Of a stretch of 26,234 bases of DNA, positions 6,876 through 17,600 are shown piece after piece. The stretch's first letter is position 1. Every line of letters starts with the position of its first letter. A model generated the notes under the pieces. That model made no database searches. It saw only the letters and a program-made list of their open reading frames with translations, and was not told the origin of the DNA. Source of the DNA: an uncultured Prevotella sp. (GTDB lineage: Bacteria > Bacteroidota > Bacteroidia > Bacteroidales > Bacteroidaceae); assembly GCA_900769275.1 (NCBI GenBank), contig CAAGGA010000140.1, positions 1 through 26,234 of the forward strand. Reading direction: 5' to 3'. Position numbers and translations under genes: made by a program.

Positions 6876-9842
6876 ATGAAAAAAGCATTATCCATCCTCA
6901 CGCTTTGCTTTCTGGCAGTGCTGCAGATGAGTGCTCAGCGTAACTGGACGCCGCTAACCAACAATGATGCCAGTGTCTCTTCCGAGACCGTAGTCTATGC
7001 TACGTTGCAGGACGCAGCAGGCAATCCGGTAGCAATTGGTATGGACGTGACGCTCGGAGCTTTCGTCGGCGACGAATGCCGTGCCATTGCCACTCCGACA
7101 GTCACTAACGACAAACCCTACATCTACACATTGCGTATAGCCGTAAAAGAAGGCGAAAGCGACCAGACGGTGAACTTCGCCCTCAAGTGTACCGATTCCT
7201 ACGCAAACTATGCTACGGAATATACGCTTGCCGAGACTATCAAAGTCAGCGCAAGCGATAAAACTGTCAACTATCCCTCCGCCCCGTTTGTCATCAAATT
7301 CACTCCCATTCAGAACATTGAGATGAAAAGCCCCATCACCATAAACAAAGGTGAGAAGGTCAATCTGAAAAATTACATGACGATTACCCCGACGAATGCC
7401 AACCTGCCGGATGCGATTTCGTGGGAGTACGGAAACAGCGAGAATTACATCAAGGTGGAAAACGGCGTACTCGAAGGACTGAAGCCTACGCAGCAAGCAT
7501 TTCTTGAAATGGTTTCGTTCTACACTCCTATAGGCAGTCAGAAAGGAGGAACGACGGTAATCGTGCAGCAGCCCATCACAAGCCTCTCTGTCAACCCAAG
7601 CACCATAACCGTAAACATCAATGATGCCAACGAACTCACCAGTCAGCTCTCGCAAGTTCTCGTCATCGAGCCGGCAGATGCGACAGAAGAGGTGACATGG
7701 ACTTCCTCCAATCCGGATGCCATAGAGAAAACAGTAAGCGTGACCACTTCCGATATCTCATGGAATCCGAAGAAAGTGGGAACATACACCATGACAGCAT
7801 CCTGCCAGTCAGGTCATTCTGCTACGCTAACCGTCATCATCCGCAAGCCGGTGACAGGGATAACACTCAATCCGGGGCAGATAACGGTGGCTATCGGTGA
7901 CAACGTTTCCCAGTATCTTCCATTTACCTTTACCACATCACCTGAAGATGCCACCAACCCGATGGACGGTATCACATATTCTATAGTTCAGGATGAAACG
8001 ACCAACGGTGTGTTAGGACTTGACGAAGAAGGCAACCGCAACATTATTGCCAAAGCTGTAGGTGACAGTAAAATACAGATTTTCCATAGCGATATTGAAG
8101 ATGTGAAAGAACTCTTTGTGCATGTCATCGAACCGCCCAAAACTTCAGACTTCATTATTACCAACGACCCGCTTGTCTTCAAGATACCGCAGAGCGAAAT
8201 AAACGGCAAGGACATTACTACAGAACTAAAGGCAAACATCAAGAGCAACAAATACTCATGGAATGACCTTACATGGGCAGAGAAAGCTGATGACAGCAAT
8301 CCTATCCTGAGCATCAACGACGGCGGTGCTGCGGCTTCTGATGCCTACCGCACTCAAACATACGGCACTACACGCCTTGAGGGAACAAAGACCTATCAAC
8401 TCTGCGGCTTCGAGGAGAACGGCACTTTCAATCCACAAAAAGAGCATGTCTTCACCATCGGCTTCGGCGTGAGCATCGTCCAGAGCCTCTCTTCCATCAG
8501 CTTCGATGCTGTTCAAGCGAGGATGGGATGCGAAGACACCTATCAGCTGACCATCACCACAGAGCCTGAAAACTATCCGCTGGACGACATCGAATTTAAC
8601 ATCCCTGCCTACACGGATGAGACACAGAACAGCACTCCTTACTTCACCCTGACACGCAACGAAGATACCAACAAGTGGACCATAAACCCGAAGCTGGTGG
8701 GCACAGGCAAACTGACGGCAACGCTGGAGGGACAGAGTGCAGAAATGAATGTATATATCACGCAGCGCATCAACGCCACGGAGGGCTGGAACTGGATTTC
8801 CCTCTATGCAGGACAAGTAGGTGCAGGAGTCTTTGAAAAGTACTTCCCTAACGTGCAGGAAATACGTTCACAGAGCGACCTCGTATATAACGACCCCTCA
8901 TACGGCTTCTTCGGCACGCTGCAGTCCCTCGACGGCTCTTCCTGCTACAAGGTCAATGTGAAAGAAGGATTAGAACTCAATTATCTCGTAGAAAATTCCA
9001 ACCTATACGAACCCACTTCCATTGACGTAACGCTCCATCCGGGCTGGAACTGGTTCAACAATCCTTACTGCAAGTCACACAGCTTCATGGAAGTATTCGG
9101 CAAGGTAATAGCTCTTCCTGTAGGCAGCCGTGTAGTGGCACAGAACGGCTTCATGGAATTTACCGGAGAAAACAACACATGGGAAGGAACGTTAGAGTCA
9201 CTGAATGCCGGTCAAGGCTACCTTATACATAATGCAGGGGAGACTGACGTGCATTTTGGATTAAATGCTGACAGATTCCTTAGTGAGTATGTCCCGACCA
9301 CCAATGCCAAGGCATTCGGCGCAGCATTGAGACCTGACCTGACATACAACTACCGTCAGTTTGCCGACAACATGACCATCATCGCAAGCCTCAAGGACAA
9401 GGCTGCCGACGGTCAGTACAGCATCTGGGCTTTCGTAGGCGACGAGTGCCGCGGTGAGGGCAAGATGATTGGCGGACGCTTCTTCATCACCGTGGGTGGC
9501 AAGAACAAGGAGACCGTCACCTTCAAGCTCTTTGACACCACGACAGGAGAGTTTATCCCGGTCGATGACGCTGTATCGTTCACCAAGACCCTGGGCACAT
9601 ACGCCAAGCCTGCGGCATTCAGCTACACCGTGACAGGCATCCGTGACATCGCCGAGAACGAAGGCATCTCCATCCGCGTGTCCGGCAACAGCATCATAGC
9701 CGAGGGCGCACAGGGCGTGCAAGTGTTCACCACGAACGGACAACAGGTTTCACAGACCAATCTCGCAGCCGGCACATACATCGTGAAAGCTACCACCGCC
9801 AACGGTGTCATCAGCAAGAAGATTGTAGTAAGAGGACGCTAA
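6876..9842 (+). CDS. A: secreted Ig-like (BIG) protein with T9SS type A sorting domain
   Basis: Predicted surface or extracellular protein exported by Sec and then type IX secretion. With the start at 6876 it has 988 residues; the reading frame is open further upstream, but that part lies over the promoter. Signal peptide at about 1-20 (MKKALSILTLCFLAVLQMSAQ). Then a module with GDECR at 65-69, three or more Ig-like BIG-type domains (about 144-425, e.g. PITSLSVNPSTITV and PVTGITLNPGQITVAIG), another Ig-like region (about 530-630), two copies of a GWNW module (GWNWIS at 637, GWNWFNNP at 723, each ending near a GxGYL/SCYKV-type strand), a second GDECRG module (855-860), and a C-terminal sorting domain (about 915-988) ending GTYIVKATTANGVISKKIVV. 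It is first in the operon. A strong hairpin covers its stop codon. The binding partner is unknown. Confidence 0.9.
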   Translation: MKKALSILTLCFLAVLQMSAQRNWTPLTNNDASVSSETVVYATLQDAAGNPVAIGMDVTLGAFVGDECRAIATPTVTNDKPYIYTLRIAVKEGESDQTVNFALKCTDSYANYATEYTLAETIKVSASDKTVNYPSAPFVIKFTPIQNIEMKSPITINKGEKVNLKNYMTITPTNANLPDAISWEYGNSENYIKVENGVLEGLKPTQQAFLEMVSFYTPIGSQKGGTTVIVQQPITSLSVNPSTITVNINDANELTSQLSQVLVIEPADATEEVTWTSSNPDAIEKTVSVTTSDISWNPKKVGTYTMTASCQSGHSATLTVIIRKPVTGITLNPGQITVAIGDNVSQYLPFTFTTSPEDATNPMDGITYSIVQDETTNGVLGLDEEGNRNIIAKAVGDSKIQIFHSDIEDVKELFVHVIEPPKTSDFIITNDPLVFKIPQSEINGKDITTELKANIKSNKYSWNDLTWAEKADDSNPILSINDGGAAASDAYRTQTYGTTRLEGTKTYQLCGFEENGTFNPQKEHVFTIGFGVSIVQSLSSISFDAVQARMGCEDTYQLTITTEPENYPLDDIEFNIPAYTDETQNSTPYFTLTRNEDTNKWTINPKLVGTGKLTATLEGQSAEMNVYITQRINATEGWNWISLYAGQVGAGVFEKYFPNVQEIRSQSDLVYNDPSYGFFGTLQSLDGSSCYKVNVKEGLELNYLVENSNLYEPTSIDVTLHPGWNWFNNPYCKSHSFMEVFGKVIALPVGSRVVAQNGFMEFTGENNTWEGTLESLNAGQGYLIHNAGETDVHFGLNADRFLSEYVPTTNAKAFGAALRPDLTYNYRQFADNMTIIASLKDKAADGQYSIWAFVGDECRGEGKMIGGRFFITVGGKNKETVTFKLFDTTTGEFIPVDDAVSFTKTLGTYAKPAAFSYTVTGIRDIAENEGISIRVSGNSIIAEGAQGVQVFTTNGQQVSQTNLAAGTYIVKATTANGVISKKIVVRGR

Positions 9843-9856
9843 CGTCTTCTTACTAC
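9825..9856 (+). promoter_or_regulatory. Stem-loop over the stop codon of gene A
   Basis: gtagtaagaggacg (9825-9838) pairs with cgtcttcttactac (9843-9856) over 14 positions with a single G-U pair. The four-base loop CTAA contains the TAA stop of gene A. No T-run follows on the plus strand, so it is not a classical terminator. It could partly terminate transcription, stabilise the upstream mRNA or block 3' decay, so that A is made in excess over B to E. Confidence 0.7.
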
Positions 9857-9873
9857 CCCAAAACCGAACCCAA

Positions 9874-11634
9874 ATGACAATCAGATACCGTAAGCCGGCA
9901 GACAAAAGCCGGCAGACAAAAAGCAAAAGCCACAGAATCATAACGCTGTTGTCAGCGTTATGGTTCTGCGGCTTCGGCATTTCATCGGTGAATGCCCAGA
10001 ACATCTCCGAGATAGCCAAGAGCGACCCTCTGCTCATCACCGGAGTCATAGGCACTCAAAACACCTATTATTATTCCTCAAGCGGCAACGGTATGTCGTC
10101 GCCCCTGAGCAACAGTGTGTATGCAAACCTCAACATCACTGCATACGGCATCAACATGCCATTCTCCTTTATCTTTGCAAACAATCAGTCGTCATTCTCT
10201 TATCCGAGATTTTCGTTCAACATAAGCCCCTCATACAAAGGGGTCACACTGCATCTGGGCCGGCACAGCATGGCTTTCTCCAACTATATCTATAACATCC
10301 CGTTTGAGGGTGTGGGTATGGAATACAGCGGAAAGTTGCTGCGGCTCGGAGCATTCTATGGTACTCTACAGAAAGCAATCAACGAAGACCCTACCGACCC
10401 TGCCTCACGCCTCGGACAATACAAGCGCACGGGACTCGGAGTGAAGGTAGGTGTGGGTAACCGTACAAGATACATTGACCTTTACTTCCTGCGGGCAAAA
10501 GACAAGATAGGCTCCCTCGACGAGGGTTGGTGGGAACGCATCAACCCGAAAGAAAACATCGTTGTGGGAATGCGCGGACGTTTCAACGTGAAACAGTTCC
10601 TTTCCCTTTCCGCAAACGCAGCGTTCAGCCTCTTCTCCGAAGACATACGCTCGTCACGCCTCGAAATAGAACGCCTCAACAACTGGGACAAGCTCTTCGA
10701 CGTGAGATACAGCACGCTCTACCGCTTTGCAGGCGACGTATCGCTCAACTTCAACACCAGGCATCTGAGCGGCGCAGTATCCTACAAGATGGTACAGCCG
10801 GACTACAAGTCGCTCGGTGCGAACTATATCAGCAACAACGTGCAGAGCCTCGGACTGCTTCTCTCCACAAACATGTTCCGGGGAAAACTGAATCTATCCG
10901 GCAACTTCTCGGCACAGGCCGACAACCTCGACGGCAACCAGCTCTTCACCACCAAGGGCTTCGTATATTCCGCCACAGGAAACATCAGCCTCTCTGAAAG
11001 CATCGGACTGAACCTATCCTATAACGGCTACCGCCAGATGCAGAGCGACGGCACGCAGCGGGTAAACGACACTACACGCGTGAACCGCATAATGCACGCT
11101 TTCACCGCCTCGCCCTCCTACAACATATCCGGCGACCAACTGAGCCACTACATCGGCGGAGCGTTCAGCTACAACATGAACAAAGACCTGAACACCTTCC
11201 ACGAAGGTGCGGGCGATGTCACCACACGAGCCTATAACATCAACTACACGTTAGGCATACTCGGCAACGGACTCAATATCAGTGCGGGCTATGGAAACCA
11301 AAGTTCCAAGAGCGAAGAGTCGGAATTTACTACCAACATGGTGAACATCGGGCTGTCAAAGTCCATGCTCAAGAACCATAACCTCACCCTTTCCGCCGAC
11401 GTCTCTGCCGCCATCAACAAATACGATGACCAGAAGACCGTCTCATACGGACTGACGGCACAGGCCGCCTATTCCATAAAAGAGGCGCACCAATTCTCCT
11501 TTGGTGCCACCATGAGCAAATTCAACGACTATTATCTGACCTCACAGACATCATACGACGGCTTCGACCTACAACTTAGCCTCAACTACTCATATTCATT
11601 CACACTGATACATCTGAAGAGACAGAGCAAGTAG
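9874..11634 (+). CDS. B: outer-membrane beta-barrel protein
   Basis: I recognise the fold type but not a named family. The 586 residues start with a signal peptide that has an unusually long basic n-region (about 20 residues) before the hydrophobic core ITLLSALWFCGFGISSVNA, cleaved at about 41. The mature part is a run of alternating amphipathic strands rich in Tyr, Asn, Ser and Gly (e.g. VYANLNITAYGINMPFSF, LSLSANAAFSLFS, LSGNFSAQADNL, FDLQLSLNYSYSF), typical of an outer-membrane barrel. The end is odd: the last strand is followed by TLIHLKRQSK instead of stopping at an aromatic residue. It lies between the T9SS cargo A and giant protein C. In Flavobacterium, barrel proteins of the SprF/PorP kind are co-transcribed with giant adhesins; a similar export or docking role is inferred. 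An exact 14-bp tandem duplication lies in its signal-peptide coding region. Confidence 0.75.
   Translation: MTIRYRKPADKSRQTKSKSHRIITLLSALWFCGFGISSVNAQNISEIAKSDPLLITGVIGTQNTYYYSSSGNGMSSPLSNSVYANLNITAYGINMPFSFIFANNQSSFSYPRFSFNISPSYKGVTLHLGRHSMAFSNYIYNIPFEGVGMEYSGKLLRLGAFYGTLQKAINEDPTDPASRLGQYKRTGLGVKVGVGNRTRYIDLYFLRAKDKIGSLDEGWWERINPKENIVVGMRGRFNVKQFLSLSANAAFSLFSEDIRSSRLEIERLNNWDKLFDVRYSTLYRFAGDVSLNFNTRHLSGAVSYKMVQPDYKSLGANYISNNVQSLGLLLSTNMFRGKLNLSGNFSAQADNLDGNQLFTTKGFVYSATGNISLSESIGLNLSYNGYRQMQSDGTQRVNDTTRVNRIMHAFTASPSYNISGDQLSHYIGGAFSYNMNKDLNTFHEGAGDVTTRAYNINYTLGILGNGLNISAGYGNQSSKSEESEFTTNMVNIGLSKSMLKNHNLTLSADVSAAINKYDDQKTVSYGLTAQAAYSIKEAHQFSFGATMSKFNDYYLTSQTSYDGFDLQLSLNYSYSFTLIHLKRQSK
9894..9921 (+). 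repeat. Exact 14-bp tandem duplication in the 5' end of gene B
   Basis: gccggcagacaaaa occurs twice back to back (9894-9907 and 9908-9921), seven codons after the ATG of gene B. Fourteen is not a multiple of three, so loss or gain of one copy would put the ATG out of frame with the signal peptide and barrel. No other in-frame ATG exists between the repeat and the signal-peptide core. Confidence 0.85.
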
Positions 11635-11679
11635 GATATAATCATTATAAAAATAATTCTGTACACCTACATATAAGAA

Positions 11680-14600
11680 ATGAAAGCAACAATCCCACAT
11701 AGCGCAAAACGTGCCGTTGCCACACTGATGGCATTGGCTGCTTTTATCATCGCAACTGCACAGGAAGTGACGGTGAACGTCACCGCAAAATACTCTCCCA
11801 TGCCTGCCCAGGCTGCACTGTACCTTGACAACCCGGGAAAGTATTTCACCATAACGCTGTCAAACAACAGCGACATGGACCTCCCCGTATTCCTCGGCAT
11901 ACAGATGGAACAGCTCACGGGAGGCGAACTCAGACTCACCACGCCGCTGTACCCGCAACCCTCGGCACCCATCATCCTTGCCGCACAGCGCACCGTGACC
12001 CTGTCGCAGCCGGAACTGAAGAAACTGTTCCAGGAGATGCCGCTCAGTCACGTGGCAGTCACTGGCGGAAGCCTCGACAATATTCTCAACGGCTCAGTAG
12101 GACTGCTGCCCGAAGGACAATATAAAGGACGCATCACCGTATATCAATGGGACCGCACATCCACCAATCCGCAGGCTCTGTCAAACCCAAGCACGGGGGA
12201 ATGCTTCTTCGAGATATGCTACCGTGCCCCCGCACCGCAGATTACATGGCCTGCCGAGACACAGCTCAGCGCATTCGTCGGAGAAGAATTCATGGAGGAT
12301 GAACCCTACGCAGGTGCCACCGTCATCGACTTCGAGAAGTCTGTCCCCGTTTTCTCTTGGACACCATCAACGTGTCCGTGCAGCGCAGGATTCCTGCCTC
12401 CCACCTACGATCTGGAGTTCTACGAGATGCCTGACGGCATGACACCAAGCGAAGCCGTACTATATGGCAAGATGGCATATAAGGTACCATCGCTGTCCGG
12501 CTCGTCATACGCCATGAACCTGCCGCTATCGACAAGGAAACTCACATTCGTCGAGGGCAAGATATACATCATGCGCGTCGTTGCCAAATCTCAGCAGAAC
12601 GATGCCTCCAAGCAAGGATTCACGCTCATCGAAAACAACGGCATAAGCCCGTTGCGCATCTTCCGTGTAGCAAAGAGTTCTGAGAAATCCACCGGTATGG
12701 CAGTAAGCGGCGGAGAAGACGGAGAAAAGGACGGAGACGGAGAGAAAAAGGAAGGGTCGGAAGAAGACGGAGAAAAAGGTGACGGCTCCGTAAAGAACGT
12801 CATCAAGTTCAATGTCCCGGAAATCGAAGAACCCTCCGACAGCAGCGACCTCAACGCGTACCATATTCTCGAAGAGGGCAAAGACCTTACAGTGAAATGG
12901 AAGAAGCCCGTCTATTCCGAAGCCGACTACAAGGAAATTGCCGACACCATCACCAGTTTCAAGTACAAGGTAGGAATATATCAGGTAAAAACAGGAGTAC
13001 TGGACTACGACTCTATCCTGCTGCAAAAACCGTTGCTCGTAAAAGAGCAGACTGACACCCTCACCCACACCTTTCAATGGAAAGACATAGAGAAGGCAAA
13101 ACTTGCCGTCGGCAAGCATTATGCCCTTATCGTAACCTCCAAATGTACCTATATTGACGGCAAGAAGTCGGACAAATCCAAGGACAAGGCAAAATCTGAG
13201 GACAAATCCAAGGACAAGGACAAAGAAAATGCCAGCAAGGAGTCATCAGAAAAGCAGAAAGAAAAGGAAGCTTCAAAGGAGAAAGCCGACACGGTGACTA
13301 CCATAAAATGGATTGGAGACCCTCAGAACGTGTATAACTTCGCACGCGCACCACAATTCTCCAACGCTGACCCCTGTAACCCCGACACCCCCGTTCTCGA
13401 CCCCAAGCCCAAGGACTGGAACCCTGCCGAACTGAAGACAGAACCGATAGGCGTGGGCGCATTCGACCTATACGTGAAGACTATAGAGAAGAATACCAAG
13501 TTCACGGGAATACAAAAGGACAAAGGCAAGGCGAAACTGGATGGTCCGGCATACAAGGGCACGGGCTACATCGTATGGCAGCCTTACGGCAAACCGACAC
13601 ATATAGCGGTGGAGTTTGACTCCATACGCATCAACGAGCGTCGCTTCGTGATTGACGGAGAGATACGTTCGGCACGCAACAAAGACTCAAACATCCCGTA
13701 TGACCAACTGGAACGCCTCACCTCATGGGCTGGTGTCGATCGCAGTGACTTCGATTCCTACACGGACGACCTGAAAGAAGCAGCCGGAGAATACTGGAAA
13801 TATGTAGGAGGCGGCATGGGTTATGCCAGCACCATTGCGCACCTGATTGACGGAGGCGTGGCAAATGCAAAGGGAAAGACGGATGCCATCAATCTCCCGC
13901 TGAGCCTCGCAGATGCCTCGGAGATGGTGCCCGGAGGCATCCCTGCCGACATCTCGCTGATGAACATGAAGTTCTCACCCACAAACGCAAGCATGGACCT
14001 GCTGCTGCTCATGAAGATTCCCGATACCAAGGCGGCAGATGCAAGCGGACATCAGGTGCTGGCTTTCGTAGCACCGGGTCTCTGCATGGAGCCTTATTCC
14101 CCATGGACCATGTCGGGAAAGGTGGCTCTGATGTACGACCTGTCCATCATTGACGAGGACTCAGAGTTCCAGTTTGACTTCAAAGCCCCCACGTCATATA
14201 AGGACATCAACGACGGAACATTCGTGGAATGGAAAGACGGAGCGTTCGAACGCCTGCGCATAGAGTGCGCCATGAACGTCCCCGGCATTCTTCCCGACGA
14301 CGGAAAGGGCAATATCATCAAGGGACAGACAGGATGTTACCTCGACATAGCCGCCGACATAAAGGACTGGGGCGACTGGACTGCCGAAGCCACCCTGCTG
14401 TGCAACGACGGTAAGGAAGCGACCGGTTTCCAGCATGAGGATGCCGAAGGCTATACGTTCATCACGGGAGGCAAGCGCATCATCGTTGACTATAGCGAGA
14501 CGCGCAATGCCAACCTCATGGAGTTCCCACAGGAATACGACTGGAAAGAGTTCGGACTCTCTGGCGATAAAGCGAAAGACCCGAAGAGCAAGGGCGTATG

Positions 14601-17600
14601 GAAAGGTCTTTACGTGCAGGACCTTGAAGTGAAGTTCCCGTTTACATACGACCGTGATGATGACAAAACTGACAAACGAATAGGTCTGGCAATCAAGAAT
14701 ATGCTGATTGACAAGACTGGTTTCTCATGTCAAGGCGAGGTCAACAATCCCATGGGAGACATGGGTATCGACAAATTCAAGATGACCGTTGACCGCATCT
14801 ATCTCGACTTTGTACAGAATAATTTCAACAAGGCGGGCTTCAACGGCACAATAACAATTCCGCTTCTCAGCGCAGGCAGTCAGGACTCAGGCACATTCAC
14901 CTATGATGCCAAGATACTGTACTCTGACAAAGACCCCATGAAATCACGCATGAACCAGCCCGATAAGGCTGCCGGCGGTGCTTCAGGCGGCTCTTCGGGC
15001 GGACAGACAGGCGGACAGGCAGCACCGGGAGGCACTGGCGGCTCTTCCGAAGCGAAGAAATCAGCAAAGAAATGGTATGCCATGTTCGACTGCAAGCTAA
15101 AGGAAGACTTCAACCTGGACTGGATGCTTGCCGAGATAAGCATCGACAAGAACGGTACGTACCTGCAGATGACCTCAGATGAAGAAAAGAACAAGACATA
15201 CGTAGAGTTCATCACCTCGGGAAAGATAGGTATAAGCAGCACACTCGCGGGAAGCAAGAAGACAGCGTTGGGATTCAAGATACCCGACATCCACTTTGCC
15301 GGTATGCGCGTGGCGAACTACGCTTATCAGTCAAAGGCTACGGAACGCTTCACCAATACATACACCAAGGCGATAGAGAAGGCTATCGAGCAGTACGAGC
15401 AACAGAAGAAAGACGGCAAGAACGATGCTACGAATGCCTACGACTGGATAAAGAAGAGCGAACTTGACGAATACAAGGCAAAGACTGACTCGCTCATCGC
15501 ACAGCGGGAAGTATGCAACGATGACAAGACGTGCTATTTCTCCCTCGGCAACTGGAGCCTTGCCTCCATGGAAAAAGAGCTGTGGGGCATTCCGCTAAAG
15601 CTCAACAAATTCGACCTGAAGACCGATGGTGACCGAGTAGGAGTCTATGTCAACGGCGGCGTGGGACTGCTCGGCAATGAAAAATTCGGCATTGGTGCCA
15701 CTGCCGGCTTCACCATCTGGGCCAAGATAAACTGGGATGACATTGATATAAAATACGACGACACCGAGTTCAATGACTTCCAGCTCAAGGGACAGTTTGC
15801 CAGCATCGTGAAGATTGACGGAGGACTGTCCGTCAGCAAAGACGATGACAAGGACGGACTGGAGGGTAGCCTTACCGTTGAAGTGAAAGGGCTCTTCAAG
15901 GGAGACATCGCCGGTGCATACTATGATATAAAGAAGACTGACGAGGACAAGAAACGTGACAACGACCCGAATGCCTCCGACACATACAAGGCAGGATATT
16001 TCATAGGCGAAATCTCCGGAATACCCTCTTTCGGAGCAGTCTCCATCAACTCTCTGTATGGCGGCTTCTACTTCAACTATGCCGCCTCGACAGGCGACAC
16101 CAAGGGCAAGGAATTTCTGGAAGCTCTCAAGAAACCCACGCCAAAATATGGCGTGTCAGGAGGAGCTTTCGGTCTCGGCATGGTCATGGGCGAGAAACAT
16201 TTCGCCAAGGCTGACCTGAGTATGTACATCCTCATCGACACAAAGCGCAGCAAGGTGAACGAAATCCACATGCAGGGCAACATACACATGCTTTGCGCTT
16301 CAAAAGATGCTGAGAGCGGACTGGTGAACTCCACGATTGACATTCTCTACGAGGACAACACCACAGACATGAAGAATGAGGACGAAATGAAGCGTTTCAA
16401 GCTCACCGTCACCTGTGATGCCACTGCCGAAGTAAAAGACCTGTACAAGGACTTCACCGATATGGACCTCTCCATTCCGGAAGGTATGGCAAACCTTGAG
16501 CAGTTCGCCTCCAATACCGCCGACGACCAGGGCGACGGTTCCGACGACTCCGGAGAACAACCGTCAGCCACCAACGAGCAGGGCGAACGTCAGCAGAGCA
16601 GTGCAGAAAAGAAAGCCGAAAAGAAAGGTTATCTTTCTCAGGGTGCCAGTGCACATATCGGACTGGAAATTGAAGTGCGCAACTATCCTAACCGTTCAGG
16701 CAAGGAAAGGTGTAAATGGCACGTATATATCGGAGAACCCGATGAGAGTAAACGCTGCCGCATCACGTTCATTGATTTCGCACTTGGGAAGAACAGTCCT
16801 GTGGGCGTGTGGGCAAAGGTTTATGCCAACTTCTACTGCTGTCTTGGCAACGAACTGCCCAACAACGGCGCACTGCCTGAACTCCCCGCAAAGGTACAGG
16901 AGGCACTGGGCGGAACTGACCTGGCAGGCAACAGCAACGCCGGCGTAAAGAGCAAACTCCAGGCGGAACGTGAGAAGACTGTCAAGAACGGACCGACCGG
17001 CTCGATAAAAGGCGGAATCATGGTCGGTGCTGCCCTCGGAGCAGAGTTCGGCTGCAATGCCGTGTTCTGCTATGCTGATGTAGAGGGAATGCTCGGTTTC
17101 GATGCCGTGCTGAAGCAATATGACGCCAATGCCAAATGTACCGACGGCTCATCTCTGGGCGGAAAGAACGGATTCTACACCATGGCACAGATATACGCCA
17201 TGCTCAAGGGCGAATTCGGACTGATGATAGACCTATGGATATTCAAGGGCAAGGTACCGCTTGTCGATGCCTCTCTCGGTGCCGTGCTGAAAGGCGGTCT
17301 CCCTAATCCTTCGTGGGCTTACGGCAAGGTGCGCGCCAAAGGCAGCGTGCTTGGAGGACTTATCAAGTTCAATTCCTCCATAGAGCTGAAGGTAGGTCGC
17401 GTCTGCATACCGGAATATGGCAACCCGCTCGAAGACATTAAGATTTTCGGTGACGTATCTCCCGGCTATGAGGAGTTCAAGGATGGCTGGAAAGAGGGAA
17501 GCGAAGTATCGCCCAACACCGCCGCTACCTTCACCACCAATATGCGCATAAACCAGAAACTCAATCTCGTGGATGAAGGCAAACGCGCCAAGATGGCAGG

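Noticed and set aside
6954..7655. 233-residue minus-strand reading frame opposite gene A
   Set aside because: It is the complement of the Ig-like repeat coding region, and its product has no domain features; a shadow of the GC-richer coding sequence.
11635..11679. Separate promoter for giant gene C
   Set aside because: The 45-bp gap is AT-rich with a small tataat/attata palindrome but contains no TAnnTTTG -7 box, so read-through from the operon promoter is more likely.
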